Shown here: piece by piece, positions 9,655 through 18,870 of the stretch | How positions within the stretch are numbered: the first letter of the stretch is position 1 | Layout: each line of letters opens with the position of its first letter | From: JAPOUP01 sp965221405 | GTDB lineage: Bacteria > Pseudomonadota > Alphaproteobacteria > Rhodobacterales > Rhodobacteraceae | Length of the DNA: 64,000 nucleotides | Direction of reading: 5' to 3' | NCBI GenBank assembly: GCA_965221405.1 | Contig: CBDCSE010000003.1 | Location: 682,001-746,000, forward strand | Made by a program: the position numbers and the translations under genes | The notes under the pieces: generated by a model | The model's database searches: none | What the model saw: the letters and a program-made list of their open reading frames with translations, nothing else | Told to the model about the DNA's origin: nothing

Positions 9655-11328
9655 TCAGTGCGCGTGGGCCCGGTCCCAGTCCGACTGCTTGGGCAGCGTC
9701 TCGAAAGTGTGCTCGGGCGGTGGACTGGGAAGGGTCCATTCAAGCGTATCGGCCCATTCATTCCAGTAGTTTTTCTCGGTCACACGACGTCCATACAGAA
9801 GTGTGCACAGGATGATGCCGATGAACAGCAGGAACGACGCGAACGAAAGGAACGCGCCCATACTCGAAATCTTGTTCCAGTAGGCGAACGCTTCCGGATA
9901 GTCGATGTAACGTCGCGGCATGCCTTGGCGTCCAAGGAAATGCTGCGGAAAAAACGTGATGTTCACGCCGACAAAAAACGTCCAGAACTGAAGCTTTCCG
10001 GCCCATTCCGGGTATTGGCGGCCGCTCATTTTTCCGATGTAGAAATACATGCCCGCGAAGATCGCGAAGACTGCGCCGATCGACATCACGTAGTGGAAAT
10101 GCGCCACCACATAATAGGTATCGTGGTAGGCCCGGTCCAGCGGTGCCTGCGCCAGAACGATTCCCGTCACACCACCTACCGTGAACAGGAAGATGAATCC
10201 GATCGCAAAAAGCATCGGCGTCCTGAATTCAACCGAGCCGCCCCACATCGTCGCTATCCAGGAGAAGATCTTGATGCCGGTCGGAACCGCGATGACCATG
10301 GTTGCGAGCATGAAGTAAGACTGCTGGGTGATGGACATGCCAACAGTGTACATGTGGTGCGCCCAGACGACGAAGCCAAGTGCGCCGATCGCGATCATCG
10401 CCCATACCATCGGCAGGTAGCCGAAAACGGGTTTACGGCTGAAAGTGGCTACCACATGACTGATTATGCCGAAACCGGGCACGATGACTATGTATACCTC
10501 AGGATGGCCGAAGAACCAGAGAATGTGCTGGTAGAGGACCGGGTCTCCACCACCGGCGGGGTCGAAGAAGGTGGTGCCGAAATTCCTGTCCGTCAGCAGC
10601 ATGGTGATGGCACCTGCCAGAACCGGCAGGCTGAGAAGAATCAGCCATGCGGTGACGAATATCGACCATGAGAAAAGCGGCACCTTGAACAGCGTCATTC
10701 CGGGGGCGCGCATGTTCAGGAACGTGGTGATCATGTTAATGGCGCCCAGGATCGATGACGCACCCGAGAGGTGGACGGCGAAAATCGCCAGATCCATCGA
10801 CCATCCCTGCTCGGTGGTCGAGAGAGGCGCGTAGAGAACCCAACCGACACCTGAACCGCTCTGTCCGTTGCCCCCGGGGGCCAGTGCGGAGGCAATTCCC
10901 AGCGACACGCCGGCCACGAACATCCAGTATGACAGGTTGTTCATGCGCGGAAACGCCATGTCAGGGGCGCCGATCTGGAGCGGCATGAAGAAATTGCCGA
11001 ATCCACCGAACAGTGCGGGGATGACCACAAAGAACATCATCAGGACGCCGTGGTACGTGATCATCACGTTCCAGAGGTGGCCGTTGGGAGTACACTCTTG
11101 GCTCGCGTCAGCGATGAACCGGGCACCCTCAAGACACATGTACTGAACGCCCGGGTCCATCAGCTCCAGCCGCATGTAAAGCGTGAATGCGACTGAGATG
11201 AAGCCCGCGATGGCGGCCGTAAATATGTAAAGGATGCCGATATCCTTGTGGTTCGTAGACATGAACCAGCGTATGAAGAAACCGGGTTTGCCGTAGTGCT
11301 CGTGGCCATGAATGGCGGCGTCGGCCAT
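9655..11328 (-). CDS. ctaD: Cytochrome c oxidase subunit I (aa3 type)
   Basis: CtaD is the heme a / heme a3-CuB subunit of the terminal oxidase, located in the inner membrane. The 557-residue protein has about 12 hydrophobic segments. Key motifs are visible: STNHKDIGILY at the N-terminus, HPEVYIVIVPGFG (CuB ligand and cross-linked Tyr with the D/K channel region), HHMYTVGM (CuB His pair) and VAHFHYVMSIGA (heme ligands). The start at MADAAIHGHEHYGKP suits alphaproteobacterial members. The other oxidase genes are not nearby; an isolated ctaD is usual in Paracoccus/Rhodobacter relatives, so this is not odd. A weak 8-bp GC hairpin follows at 9597-9622. Confidence 0.96.
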   Translation of the reverse strand: MADAAIHGHEHYGKPGFFIRWFMSTNHKDIGILYIFTAAIAGFISVAFTLYMRLELMDPGVQYMCLEGARFIADASQECTPNGHLWNVMITYHGVLMMFFVVIPALFGGFGNFFMPLQIGAPDMAFPRMNNLSYWMFVAGVSLGIASALAPGGNGQSGSGVGWVLYAPLSTTEQGWSMDLAIFAVHLSGASSILGAINMITTFLNMRAPGMTLFKVPLFSWSIFVTAWLILLSLPVLAGAITMLLTDRNFGTTFFDPAGGGDPVLYQHILWFFGHPEVYIVIVPGFGIISHVVATFSRKPVFGYLPMVWAMIAIGALGFVVWAHHMYTVGMSITQQSYFMLATMVIAVPTGIKIFSWIATMWGGSVEFRTPMLFAIGFIFLFTVGGVTGIVLAQAPLDRAYHDTYYVVAHFHYVMSIGAVFAIFAGMYFYIGKMSGRQYPEWAGKLQFWTFFVGVNITFFPQHFLGRQGMPRRYIDYPEAFAYWNKISSMGAFLSFASFLLFIGIILCTLLYGRRVTEKNYWNEWADTLEWTLPSPPPEHTFETLPKQSDWDRAHAH

Positions 11329-11582
11329 GGGGGTGCCTTCCGTATTCCGATTGCGCTGTTATCCGTCGCACGACTCGTGCACAGAATCCGCGCCGTTCTA
11401 GAGCGTGGCGTTACGCAGGGCAACGCCGGATGATGGGCCGGAACCTATTGTCGCAGTCCAGCCCACGCTTGACCTGATGGATGGACGCCAGCCCATCGAT
11501 CCGAATTCGATATCGGAGTTATGGGATAGAGTCTCGGCCAGATCGATCGGCTTGACTTTCCATGGCCGCCCTGTGCGCCCCT

Positions 11583-12299
11583 TCAATGGTCATCGCCATG
11601 CAGGGGGTGCATGACGGTCCCGAGAGAGTTCTGGCGGGGATCGGTAACGTGACCCCGGAAGATTTCATGGAAAGTCGCACGCAGCGCGATATCGACATCG
11701 GCGACCGTGACAGGGAAGCCTAGGTCGACAAGGCTTGTAACGCCGTGCCCGCTGATGCCGCAGGGGACGATTCCCTCGTAATGGCTCAGGTCAGGTTCCA
11801 CGTTTATCGACAGCCCATGATAGCTGATCCACTTTCTTAGCCGGATTCCGATGGCCGCTATCTTGTCCTCTCGGGGCAGGCCGTTCGGGCCCGGGGGAAG
11901 TTCGGGCCGTACGACCCAAACGCCGACACGCTCGTCTCGAACCTGCCCGTCAATGTTGAACCTGTCGAGAGTGGTGATAATCCAGTTTTCCAGACGGCGG
12001 ATAAATCCACGTATGTCCCTGCCGCGTTTTCCCAGGTCCAGCATGACATAGACGACACGCTGGCCAGGGCCATGGTAAGTATACTGGCCGCCCCGGCCGG
12101 TCCTGTGGACCGGAAAGCGGTCAGGCGCGATCAGGTCCGGAAGCCTCGCCGATGTGCCAGCGGTATACAGCGGTGGATGCTCGACCAGCCAGATAAGCTC
12201 CTCCGCGTGTCCGCGGGCGATCGCTTCGGCCCGCGCTTCCATTGCGGTTACGGCATCCGCATATCCGGTAAGTCCGTCGGATATGATCCATTCGACCAT
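11583..12299 (-). CDS. lipB: Octanoyl-(acyl-carrier-protein)-protein N-octanoyltransferase
   Basis: LipB transfers octanoate from acyl carrier protein to the lipoyl domains of 2-oxoacid dehydrogenases and GcvH, the first step of lipoate synthesis. The 238-residue product contains the substrate-binding R-G-G-Q-Y-T-Y-H-G-P-G-Q motif and the catalytic cysteine block PCGISGHGVTSL, with the acyl-pocket Lys region KIAAIGIRLRKW. I chose the MVEWIISDGLTGY start since alphaproteobacterial LipB proteins typically begin M-V-E-W; a frame-extending ATG lies 78 bases upstream. It is transcribed toward ctaD with a 254-base gap, so the two are probably separate units. Confidence 0.93.
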   Translation of the reverse strand: MVEWIISDGLTGYADAVTAMEARAEAIARGHAEELIWLVEHPPLYTAGTSARLPDLIAPDRFPVHRTGRGGQYTYHGPGQRVVYVMLDLGKRGRDIRGFIRRLENWIITTLDRFNIDGQVRDERVGVWVVRPELPPGPNGLPREDKIAAIGIRLRKWISYHGLSINVEPDLSHYEGIVPCGISGHGVTSLVDLGFPVTVADVDIALRATFHEIFRGHVTDPRQNSLGTVMHPLHGDDH

Positions 12300-12851
12300 G
12301 CCAGGCGGTTTGATCGAGTTACGCCGCGAAGTCCAGCCATAGAACGATCCGGTCAGGGCAATCGCTTTTGGGCCCAAGAGACTGCGATTGGGGTCGAGAA
12401 TGCCTCAAACAATCGGGAAAACGGCGACAGACGACGCTTTGTTCTTTCCATGTTCCCCATTTCGGACTGCTGAAACTCCAAAAGCGATTGCCCTGCGATC
12501 CGGTGTGCCCGCGACGCCCTCATGCGGAGTATGACGCGCCGGACACTTGACGAAGTTCACTGAGTGGCGTCACGATATGGAACCATGCCGGGTATCCGCG
12601 CCAATTGGGAGTGGATGTGATGCCGATGGTGGTATGCGGTGGCCGCGAAAGGGGGCTTCGGCGGCGGGGCCAAAAACCCTTTTCGTGACCAGCGGAGATC
12701 CCAGACTCTTACACGAGGAAACGTCGGCGGCCTTTTGAGGCCAGACCGCCTCCCGCCGCCGTAGCGCCCGTGCTGCCCGGGCCCGGACTGCCCAGAATCA
12801 ACTTTTCAACGATCGGGTCTCCATCTATATAGGCGCTATCGACTGTAAGGT
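12300..12851. other. Intergenic region upstream of lipB and tRNA-Leu
   Basis: No coding region is supportable. The right end, just before the tRNA, contains an A+T-rich CTATATA stretch (about 12824-12832) that could be the -10 region of the tRNA promoter; I could not match a convincing -35 element. Nothing else is recognised. Confidence 0.45.
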
Positions 12852-12938
12852 GCGGTCGTGGCGGAATTGGTAGACGCGCAGCGTTGAGGTCGCTGTGGGA
12901 TAATACCCGTGGAAGTTCGAGTCTTCTCGACCGCACCA
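12852..12938 (+). tRNA. tRNA-Leu(GAG)
   Basis: The sequence folds as a class II tRNA. A 7-bp acceptor stem (GCGGTCG with CGACCGC) encloses a D-arm GCGGAATTGGTAGACGC and an anticodon arm GCAGCG-TTGAGGT-CGCTGT with anticodon GAG. There is a long variable arm GGGATAATACCCGT, and the T-loop GTTCGAGTC is intact. Discriminator A and CCA are encoded. The long variable arm and GAG anticodon identify leucine. The bases directly downstream are filled with decayed mobile genes, consistent with this tRNA having served as an integration site. Confidence 0.95.
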
Positions 12939-13069
12939 TAAATTATGTGTCGGGAAATGATCGATCTATATTCGGATTCATGAATTCACGAGCGTGTATG
13001 GGATAATGGGCGCGGACAGAGGACCGAGGCAGAACTGGCTCAGACGCCTTGCCTCCTCTCGCAGACGTA

Positions 13070-13330
13070 CGTCAGGAATGCATCTGTTGGCGAACGGAAT
13101 GCCGGAGAACCGTTCCGGCTGTTCGGGGATCGGGTCGTCGTATGGTCTGCGGTGGATGCGCAGGCCTGTGCTCGGATCGTGGATGATGAACGCCGGCGCG
13201 GTGAACTGCTTGACGACCGCGTTACGGACGCCTTCCTCGCCGCGGCTTCCGTGTGCGGATCCGCCATCGTGACCCGCAACCTGGGAGAGTTCCGAGTACC
13301 GGCGTCGAAACCGTCGATCCCTGGACTACC
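13070..13330 (+). pseudogene. VapC-like PIN-domain toxin fragment
   Basis: A frame containing RLFGDRVVVWSAVDAQA, followed by DRVTDAFLAAASVCGSAIVTRNLGEF, matches the C-terminal half of PIN-domain toxins, where D-A-x-x-A-A-T-A ... L-x-x-V-T-R-N-x-x-D-F carries the last two acidic residues of the active site. The N-terminal half with the first acidic residues is not in frame, so this is a remnant. It lies directly downstream of tRNA-Leu with other mobile debris. Confidence 0.55.
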
Positions 13331-13397
13331 GGGCAGCGGTGAGCATTGTGTGCAACACTGCGTCAAACCTGGATATTGTCGATGGGCGGGATGATCG

Positions 13398-13545
13398 ATG
13401 AGCCCTGTTGAGATTGAGCAGGTGATATCCGAACTTGCGGAAAAGTCCTTCGATCCCGAGGAATTCCTTTCGGAATTTCTGGGGCCTTCAACAGGCCCAC
13501 GACGATTAAGTGTCTGCGTTCGGGCGCATCTACCGCACGCCCCGG
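13398..13545 (+). pseudogene. N-terminal fragment of a class I SAM-dependent DNA methyltransferase
   Basis: The frame starts MSPVEIEQVISELAEKSF followed by DPEEFLSEFL. After a one-base frameshift it continues AFNRPTTIKCLRSGAS. This resembles the start of the long type IIG/MmeI-like DNA methyltransferases (E-I-E-x-x-x-x-x-L-A-x-x-x-F-D-P-x-E-F-x-x-x-F-L-x-A-F ... T-I-K-R-L-R-x-G). Everything beyond about 50 residues is missing. It would be the remains of a restriction-modification gene in the island downstream of tRNA-Leu. The match is by recall of the family N-terminus and is tentative. Confidence 0.45.
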
Positions 13546-13589
13546 GTCCTTAATGGGCACGTCATCGAGCCGCCCCGTCGAATGCTACG

Positions 13590-13975
13590 CCCGGCGCATG
13601 GCGACCGGGAACGCCATCTTCGCCGCGATCGACCTGTTTCATATGGACGCTCTGCCGACCGCGGTCCCGATGAAGGTTGATCTCGACCTTTCAACGCATC
13701 TTCATGGCTAGCCTGGACTGGCTGCTGGCCGTCCGCGCCGGAGGCGGCAGGCGGAACGTGAGAGCGCGGACGCTGTTCCGGAACTTCGTCAAGGCATCAG
13801 CGGATATCATGATCGAAAACCACAGCGCCGACGTCGGGATTGGGCGGCGGGCGAACAACCCGTTCCTTCTCAACCCCGCGCACGACGGGACCGACATCTC
13901 CGGGCCATGGCTCGGAAACCGCAGGCTCCGTATCAGCTTTCCAGGAGCACGGGCCAAGGGATTCAATCAATTGCG
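13590..13975 (+). pseudogene. C-terminal fragment of a DDE transposase-like protein
   Basis: Frames on the plus strand give AIDLFHMDALPTAVPMKVDLD, and then LFRNFVKASADIMIENHSAD...RRANNPFL...PWLGNRRLRISF. This resembles the tail of a group of putative transposases ending in F-x-H-L-D-A-L-S-S-x-V-P-L-N-V-D ... L-x-R-x-F-V-x-x-x-G-x-x ... R-x-H-N-P ... P-W-L-G-x-x-x-L-x-x-x-F. A frame change separates the two parts. No catalytic residues are present, so it is a decayed fragment. The family name is uncertain. Confidence 0.45.
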
Positions 13976-14624
13976 GCCGTTGGGAATCGGGGTTCCGCCA
14001 GTCGGAATTTCACGAGTGGTTGGAAAAGGAATCCCGTTGGTTTCCAATCCTCCTCTCAATCACCTGGTGGCGGACCCGGTCTGTCCCGACCTGTCACCTG
14101 CATGGCAGCACCCGTGACCGGGCCGGTCCTGTGGGGTCTGGAGGCCCTGTCCGGGTGCCCTGTCGCCGCGGCCCCGCAGGGGATTCTACCGGGCGGGGAC
14201 GGGAGGTCTGGTATGGCGCTGGCGCCGGGGGCATGGGCAGGTTCCATAAATGTGAGCGTCCCGGTGGACCGGGACATTCGGTATATACGTCATGCCGCTG
14301 GGGATGTGGATTTCACGTCGCAGCGGATATCGGCGGATTCACTGTTTCCGCCCGGGAAACCCCGCCTATTCAATCCGTTGGCTGGAAGCGACAGGAGATC
14401 ATCCACGTGAAGTCCCGGCTAGCCCGACCGAATGAAATGGCGACAGCTGTGCCAGTTCCGTCGGTGCCTGCACTGGATGCCATCAGGAAAGCTATGACGC
14501 CACCGGCGGTGTCAGCTCCACCTAAAATTGCCAAGGGCCTCAGGCGGGTGCTGTTTTGACCGATCCCAGCCGGCCTGGGCGGGGGTCAAACCGGCGTTCC
14601 GATCGGGAACGGGAGCGCGGATCC
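13976..14624. other. Non-coding stretch between island debris and secreted-protein gene
   Basis: No frame on either strand shows family features. The sequence appears to be an extension of the decayed accessory region downstream of tRNA-Leu. I see no repeats or RNA structures worth naming. Confidence 0.45.
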
Positions 14625-15491
14625 ATGGGAAGACGGACGTTCGACACAGCGGCCGGCATCGCCTTGGCCGGTCTTTGTCTGGTGAGCCTTCCCGCTTCTT
14701 CCAGCCGAGGGGATGACGCGGTCACTGCTGCCACCCGTATTCTTGAGACCCATTTCACGGAGGAGATTTCCCGCAGGTGGTACGGCGGGGAGACCTTCTG
14801 CCTGTTCGGGCCGCACCGTGACAGTAACGCCGAAGAGCGGTTCGGCCCGTTCCTTGGGGCGGTCAACCGCGCCTATGGCACCGACTTCAAGCTGACCATG
14901 GCGCATGGGTACGACGTCTGTCCGGATTTCACAACGATATACGCCATGATTGGCCCGCCCGTTGGCCCCGGAACCCTCGCGGACATCCTGGAAGGATTGG
15001 AGGGCCGGTATCGTCCCATCAATTTCGTGTACGACCTCGCCAAGGCGCGCGGCTTTGCCCTGCATATCCATGGCGACCGTAACTACGGCAATAGGCCCCG
15101 CGAGTTCATCTACGTCAACGACACGGTGCCACCGATCCGCAGCAACCCCGATCCGGTCAGATCGATCATGATCGAGGAAACGCTGCATGCCCTGACGACG
15201 CTGGGCGACTTCGATTCGGACGCGATCATCTCCGTGCTCGGTGAGACGCCTGATGTCACTTACTATGATGACTGGTTCGAGAGAAACCCTAGGGGCCTTT
15301 GTGCCGCGGACCTGATAATGCTTGAGATGCAGGTGGGCCGCACTCTGGGTCAGTTTAGCCGTCGTGGCAGGTCGCTCGAATGGCTGGAAGAGCATTCGGA
15401 GTCACTCCGCGAACTCACACCAATATTACAGGCCGAGCTGGCCGATTTCACGGACGAAAGGTGTCAGGAATCACCTTCGGCGACCCAATGA
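14625..15491 (+). CDS. Secreted protein of unknown function (DUF2927-like)
   Basis: The 288-residue product starts MGRRTFDTAAGIALAGLCLV and has a clear Sec-type signal peptide ending near LPASSSRGD, so it should be periplasmic or a secreted protein. The mature part contains FTTIYAMIGPP, a D-L-A-K-A-R-G block and MIEETLHALTTLGD followed by an acidic/aromatic segment. The E-E-x-x-H-A-L segment recalls the conserved R-E-E-x-T-Q-x-L-G patch of DUF2927 proteins, but I am not certain. An in-frame upstream start exists 69 bases before; the chosen start gives the signal peptide at the N-terminus. It is convergent with ilvH. Function not assigned. Confidence 0.6.
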   Translation: MGRRTFDTAAGIALAGLCLVSLPASSSRGDDAVTAATRILETHFTEEISRRWYGGETFCLFGPHRDSNAEERFGPFLGAVNRAYGTDFKLTMAHGYDVCPDFTTIYAMIGPPVGPGTLADILEGLEGRYRPINFVYDLAKARGFALHIHGDRNYGNRPREFIYVNDTVPPIRSNPDPVRSIMIEETLHALTTLGDFDSDAIISVLGETPDVTYYDDWFERNPRGLCAADLIMLEMQVGRTLGQFSRRGRSLEWLEEHSESLRELTPILQAELADFTDERCQESPSATQ

Positions 15492-15550
15492 CGCCCGCGA
15501 TGGCCGGCAGGCGGCGTCCGGCGATGCGTGCAGGGACGGGGGCTGCGAAC

Positions 15551-16114
15551 CTATTCGATCCCGCGGCTCAGCGCCGCCGCTCCCGTGCGCGCAATCTCGA
15601 CCAGTCCGAGCGGGTGCATCAATTCCGCAAAAGCGTCGATCTTCTCGCTATTTCCCGTGAGTTCGAACACAAAGCTCTTCAGTGTGGAGTCGACAACGTT
15701 TGCTCGGAATATCTCCGCGAGGCGTAACGCCTCGATCCGGTCATTGCCGACGCCAGAGACCTTGAGAAGCGCGAGTTCACGCTCGACTGACATGCCTTCA
15801 GCGGTCAGGTCGTGAACCTCATGCACAGGTACTATACGGCCAAGTTGCGCAATGATCTGGTCAATTACACTTGGCGTTCCAATGGTTACAATCGTTATCC
15901 GGCTTAGACGCCCCTCGTGGTCGGTCTCGGCGACGGTCAGCGACTCGATGTTGTAGCCGCGGCCCGAGAACAGTCCGATCACCCGTGCGAGAACTCCAGC
16001 CTCATTGTCCACGAGGATGGTCAGCGTGTGCCGTTCAATCGCTTCATCGTTATGATCCCTCAGGTCATAAGCGGAACGTCTGGATGTTCCCTTCTTTATT
16101 CTCAGAGGCGACAT
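15551..16114 (-). CDS. ilvH: Acetolactate synthase small (regulatory) subunit
   Basis: IlvH is the ACT-domain regulatory subunit that stimulates the large subunit IlvB and mediates valine feedback inhibition in branched-chain amino acid synthesis. The 187-residue protein has the ACT motif TILVDNEAGVLARVIGLFSGRGYNIESL near residues 32-60 and the C-terminal domain with ELALLKVSG and VDSTLKSFVFELTG. About 25 residues precede the ACT domain, as in alphaproteobacteria. It would normally follow ilvB immediately; here an 835-base gap with transposase debris lies between them, so co-transcription may be weakened or the gene may have its own promoter. Confidence 0.95.
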   Translation of the reverse strand: MSPLRIKKGTSRRSAYDLRDHNDEAIERHTLTILVDNEAGVLARVIGLFSGRGYNIESLTVAETDHEGRLSRITIVTIGTPSVIDQIIAQLGRIVPVHEVHDLTAEGMSVERELALLKVSGVGNDRIEALRLAEIFRANVVDSTLKSFVFELTGNSEKIDAFAELMHPLGLVEIARTGAAALSRGIE

Positions 16115-16499
16115 TGCGGTGTAGTCCTGGATTGGCGGGTTAGGGGATCTGTCCTGTCAATTTAAGACAGATACATGGGGTATGACCGCCAGAGCAAGCG
16201 GTAAGGTCACGAAGGCGGTTAGTCGGGTAGGCTCATGAATCCCCTCTCCGTTCATTGGTCTTGAGTGGCGACGTCGGGTTGCCTTCCCTATGTCTGGAGG
16301 ATTTGGCCTGTGGCGGTCAGGTCCAGGCCAGCACGAATGAACCGAACTTCCAGAGACGCGAAGCGGCTTTTTTCCGGAAAGTGCCTCATTTTCAATCCAC
16401 TATGCGGGTCCGGTCTGTCGAATCCACCAAATATATGGCCATGTATATCGAATCAGTCCCCAGCCGCGGCTCGCCCCCTGCCGTTATGCTCCACGAGAC
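16115..16499. other. Intergenic sequence inside the ilvB-ilvH pair
   Basis: No gene is evident. The stretch lies between ilvB and ilvH, which are normally adjacent, and is bounded on its right by an IS1634-type transposase fragment. It is presumably residue of the same insertion event. Confidence 0.45.
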
Positions 16500-16763
16500 A
16501 TGGTGGAACAGATCCCTCTGCGGCAACGAGCGGTCTTCCAGACGATGAGGGCCGCGGACCTGAAGGTGCGCCGGTCCATCACCGCCTCGTCGGCCGGGCC
16601 CGGGCCCACGGTCCCGTCCTGCACGCTCTCACACCACGTGGAATGGCACATGCGGGAGGCCCTCAAGCCGCTGCTGTTCCATGACGGGGCCACCGGCGGC
16701 GGCATTCCCTGCCGCGCCCGCGGAGCCGTCGGAAGCCTGCTTCCTGACGTCCGGCTCTCCTGA
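16500..16763 (+). pseudogene. IS1634-type transposase C-terminal fragment within ilvBH
   Basis: Two overlapping plus-strand frames give APVHHRLVGRARAH and HHVEWHMREALKPLLFHDG, which together resemble the end of an IS1634/IS4-like transposase (I-x-H-R-L-x-x-R-V-R-A-H-x-x-L-x-x-L-A-Y-H-V-E-W-H-M-R-E-A-L-x-P-L-L-F). One frameshift separates them and the upstream three quarters of the gene is missing. The insertion separates ilvB from ilvH. Confidence 0.6.
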
Positions 16764-16949
16764 AGTCGCCGATTCCTGCCAAGTGACGTGAATCCGGAAG
16801 CCGGGGTTTTCGCCCCGGAATCAATCCGGTAGGACTTGAGGCCTTCTGGAAGTTCGGACTAAAGCGGGTTCACCCCACTCCTTCACGAAACTGATGTCAG
16901 TCAAACGCTTCCTATGTCGAACCTGGACAATCTCGGGGGTCGGTTTCAG

Positions 16950-18710
16950 TTAGACCAGTACCGCTCCCGAAGCTCCGATCGCTCCCTGCGTCGAAGCGTT
17001 CTTGCCCAACAGCATCTGGTTGTGGGGCTCACCGGATGGTATCATCGGAAAGCAGTTCTCGTGCTTCTCGACAATGCAGTCGAATACGACAGGACCATCA
17101 TGGTTGAGCATTTCGGTTATCGCTTCATCAAGATCATGCGGGGAATCGCAGTAGATGCCCTTCGCACCAAACGCATCGGCTAGTTTCACGAAATCCGGAA
17201 GGGCTTCCGACCACGAATGCGAATACCGCTCACCGTGCAGGAGTTCCTGCCACTGGCGGACCATGCCGAGTCGATGATTGTTCAGGATAAACTGTTTGAC
17301 GGGCAGGCGGTACTGTGCCGCTGTTCCCAGTTCCTGCATATTCATGAGCCAGCTAGCCTCGCCGGAGACATTGATGACGAGTGCGTCCGGATGGGCTACC
17401 TGCACTCCAAGCGATGCCGGAAAGCCGTATCCCATCGTGCCCAGACCACCCGAGGTCATCCAGCGGTTCGGTTCGTTGATGCCCATATACTGTGCGGCCC
17501 ACATCTGGTGCTGCCCGACATCGGTGCAAATATATCGCTCCGGATGATCTTTGGTGAGGGCCTCCAGACGTGCGACCGCATGCTGTGGCTTGATCGATTT
17601 ATCATTTGACCCGTACGCAAGACAGTCGACCTTGCGCCATTCGTTGATCTGGTGCCACCAGTCCAGAATCTTCGCCGAGGCCGTTCTGGATCCTCGTTCT
17701 TTCCACAGGACAAATGCGTCAGCGAGTATATGACCCGCGTCGCCGATGATAGGCACATCCACGTGGATCACCTTGTTTATCGAACTGGGATCGATATCGA
17801 TATGCGCCTTGCGCGATTCCGGCGAAAAATCCTGGACCCGGCCGGTGATCCGGTCGTCGAACCGGGCACCGACATTTATCATGACGTCACAGCCATACAT
17901 CGCGAGATTGGCCTCGTAGAGCCCGTGCATCCCGAGCATGCCCATCCAGTTCTTTCCGTTCGCCGGGTAGGATCCGAGTCCCATCAGTGTTGAGGTGACG
18001 GGAAACCCCGTGGCATCGACCAGGTCGCGCAATATGGCGCAGGCCTGAGGACCGGAGTTGATGACGCCACCACCGGTATAGAAGATGGGGCGTTCGGCCT
18101 GCTCGATCAGCTCGACCAAACGCTCTATCTGCCTGGCGTCGCCCTTCAACTTCGGGGCGTAATGGCTCATTCTGGTGCCGGCTGGTTCGGTATATTCCGC
18201 AGTGGCGAACTGTACGTCCTTTGGTATGTCGACCAACACCGGTCCGGGACGGCCGGAAACCGCGACATGAAAGGCCTGGTGGATCGCGGCGCTGAGTTCG
18301 GCGGTATCTTTCACCAGCCAGTTGTGTTTGGTGCAGGGCCTTGTGATCCCAACGGTATCCGCTTCCTGAAACGCATCGTTTCCGATCATGAAGGTCGGAA
18401 CCTGGCCGGTCAGCACGACAATGGGAACAGAGTCCATCAACGCGTCCGTTATGCCGGTAACGGCGTTGGTGGCACCCGGGCCGGAGGTCACCAGGACGAC
18501 GCCGGGCTTTCCGGTTGACCGCGCGTAACCCTCGGCGGCGTGCACCGCACCCTGCTCGTGCCGTACAAGGTAGTGGCGAATGTCGTTCTGGAGGAAGATT
18601 TCATCGTAGATCGGGAGCACAGCCCCACCCGGGTACCCGAAAATCGTATCGACACCCTGGTCCTTGAGAGCTTGGACCACCATCTTTGCACCGCTCATCT
18701 GAAGCGACAT
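16950..18710 (-). CDS. ilvB: Acetolactate synthase large (catalytic) subunit, biosynthetic
   Basis: IlvB condenses two pyruvates to acetolactate (or pyruvate with 2-oxobutyrate), the first common step of valine, leucine and isoleucine synthesis, using TPP, FAD and Mg. The 586-residue protein has the catalytic-Glu region YLVRHEQGAVHAAEGYAR, the FAD-binding middle domain, and the TPP/Mg site VSGEASWLMNMQELGTA, where SGEAS replaces the more common GDGS as in alphaproteobacterial homologues. A GGAG Shine-Dalgarno precedes MSLQMSGAKMVVQ. A strong sigma70-like promoter and an intrinsic terminator lie in its leader, suggesting attenuation. Confidence 0.96.
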   Translation of the reverse strand: MSLQMSGAKMVVQALKDQGVDTIFGYPGGAVLPIYDEIFLQNDIRHYLVRHEQGAVHAAEGYARSTGKPGVVLVTSGPGATNAVTGITDALMDSVPIVVLTGQVPTFMIGNDAFQEADTVGITRPCTKHNWLVKDTAELSAAIHQAFHVAVSGRPGPVLVDIPKDVQFATAEYTEPAGTRMSHYAPKLKGDARQIERLVELIEQAERPIFYTGGGVINSGPQACAILRDLVDATGFPVTSTLMGLGSYPANGKNWMGMLGMHGLYEANLAMYGCDVMINVGARFDDRITGRVQDFSPESRKAHIDIDPSSINKVIHVDVPIIGDAGHILADAFVLWKERGSRTASAKILDWWHQINEWRKVDCLAYGSNDKSIKPQHAVARLEALTKDHPERYICTDVGQHQMWAAQYMGINEPNRWMTSGGLGTMGYGFPASLGVQVAHPDALVINVSGEASWLMNMQELGTAAQYRLPVKQFILNNHRLGMVRQWQELLHGERYSHSWSEALPDFVKLADAFGAKGIYCDSPHDLDEAITEMLNHDGPVVFDCIVEKHENCFPMIPSGEPHNQMLLGKNASTQGAIGASGAVLV

Positions 18711-18742
18711 TTCGCAGCTCCGTCTGTCCCGTCGGTTCGCAT

Positions 18743-18770
18743 AAAAAAACCCCCGTCACCGGTCCGGGGG
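18743..18770 (-). terminator. Intrinsic terminator in the ilvB leader (possible attenuator)
   Basis: On the minus strand a 6-bp GC stem (CCCCCG / CGGGGG) with a 9-base loop is followed by seven U residues, and it ends only 33 bases before the ilvB start codon. bpt, the nearest upstream gene on this strand, ends over 500 bases away, so the terminator sits in the ilvB leader rather than behind another gene. This is the geometry of transcription attenuation. I found a short frame in the leader (starting M-K-P-V-F-V) but it is not rich in Ile, Leu or Val. Confidence 0.7.
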
Positions 18771-18870
18771 CGCATGGAGCGGAAAACGTTTCGGTTCACC
18801 TGTCCATTCTCCCGTTTTTTGCCATGACAAATACAGGCTTCATCCACTGTTTCCCCGATCTATTGATGAA

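Noticed and set aside
9655..11328. Isolated ctaD as evidence of gene loss
   Set aside because: A ctaD gene separate from the other oxidase genes is usual in Rhodobacter/Paracoccus relatives.
16801..16835. Hairpin CCGGGGTTTTCGCCCCGG as a terminator
   Set aside because: Short stem, no U-tract and far from a gene end; probably chance in GC-rich IS debris.
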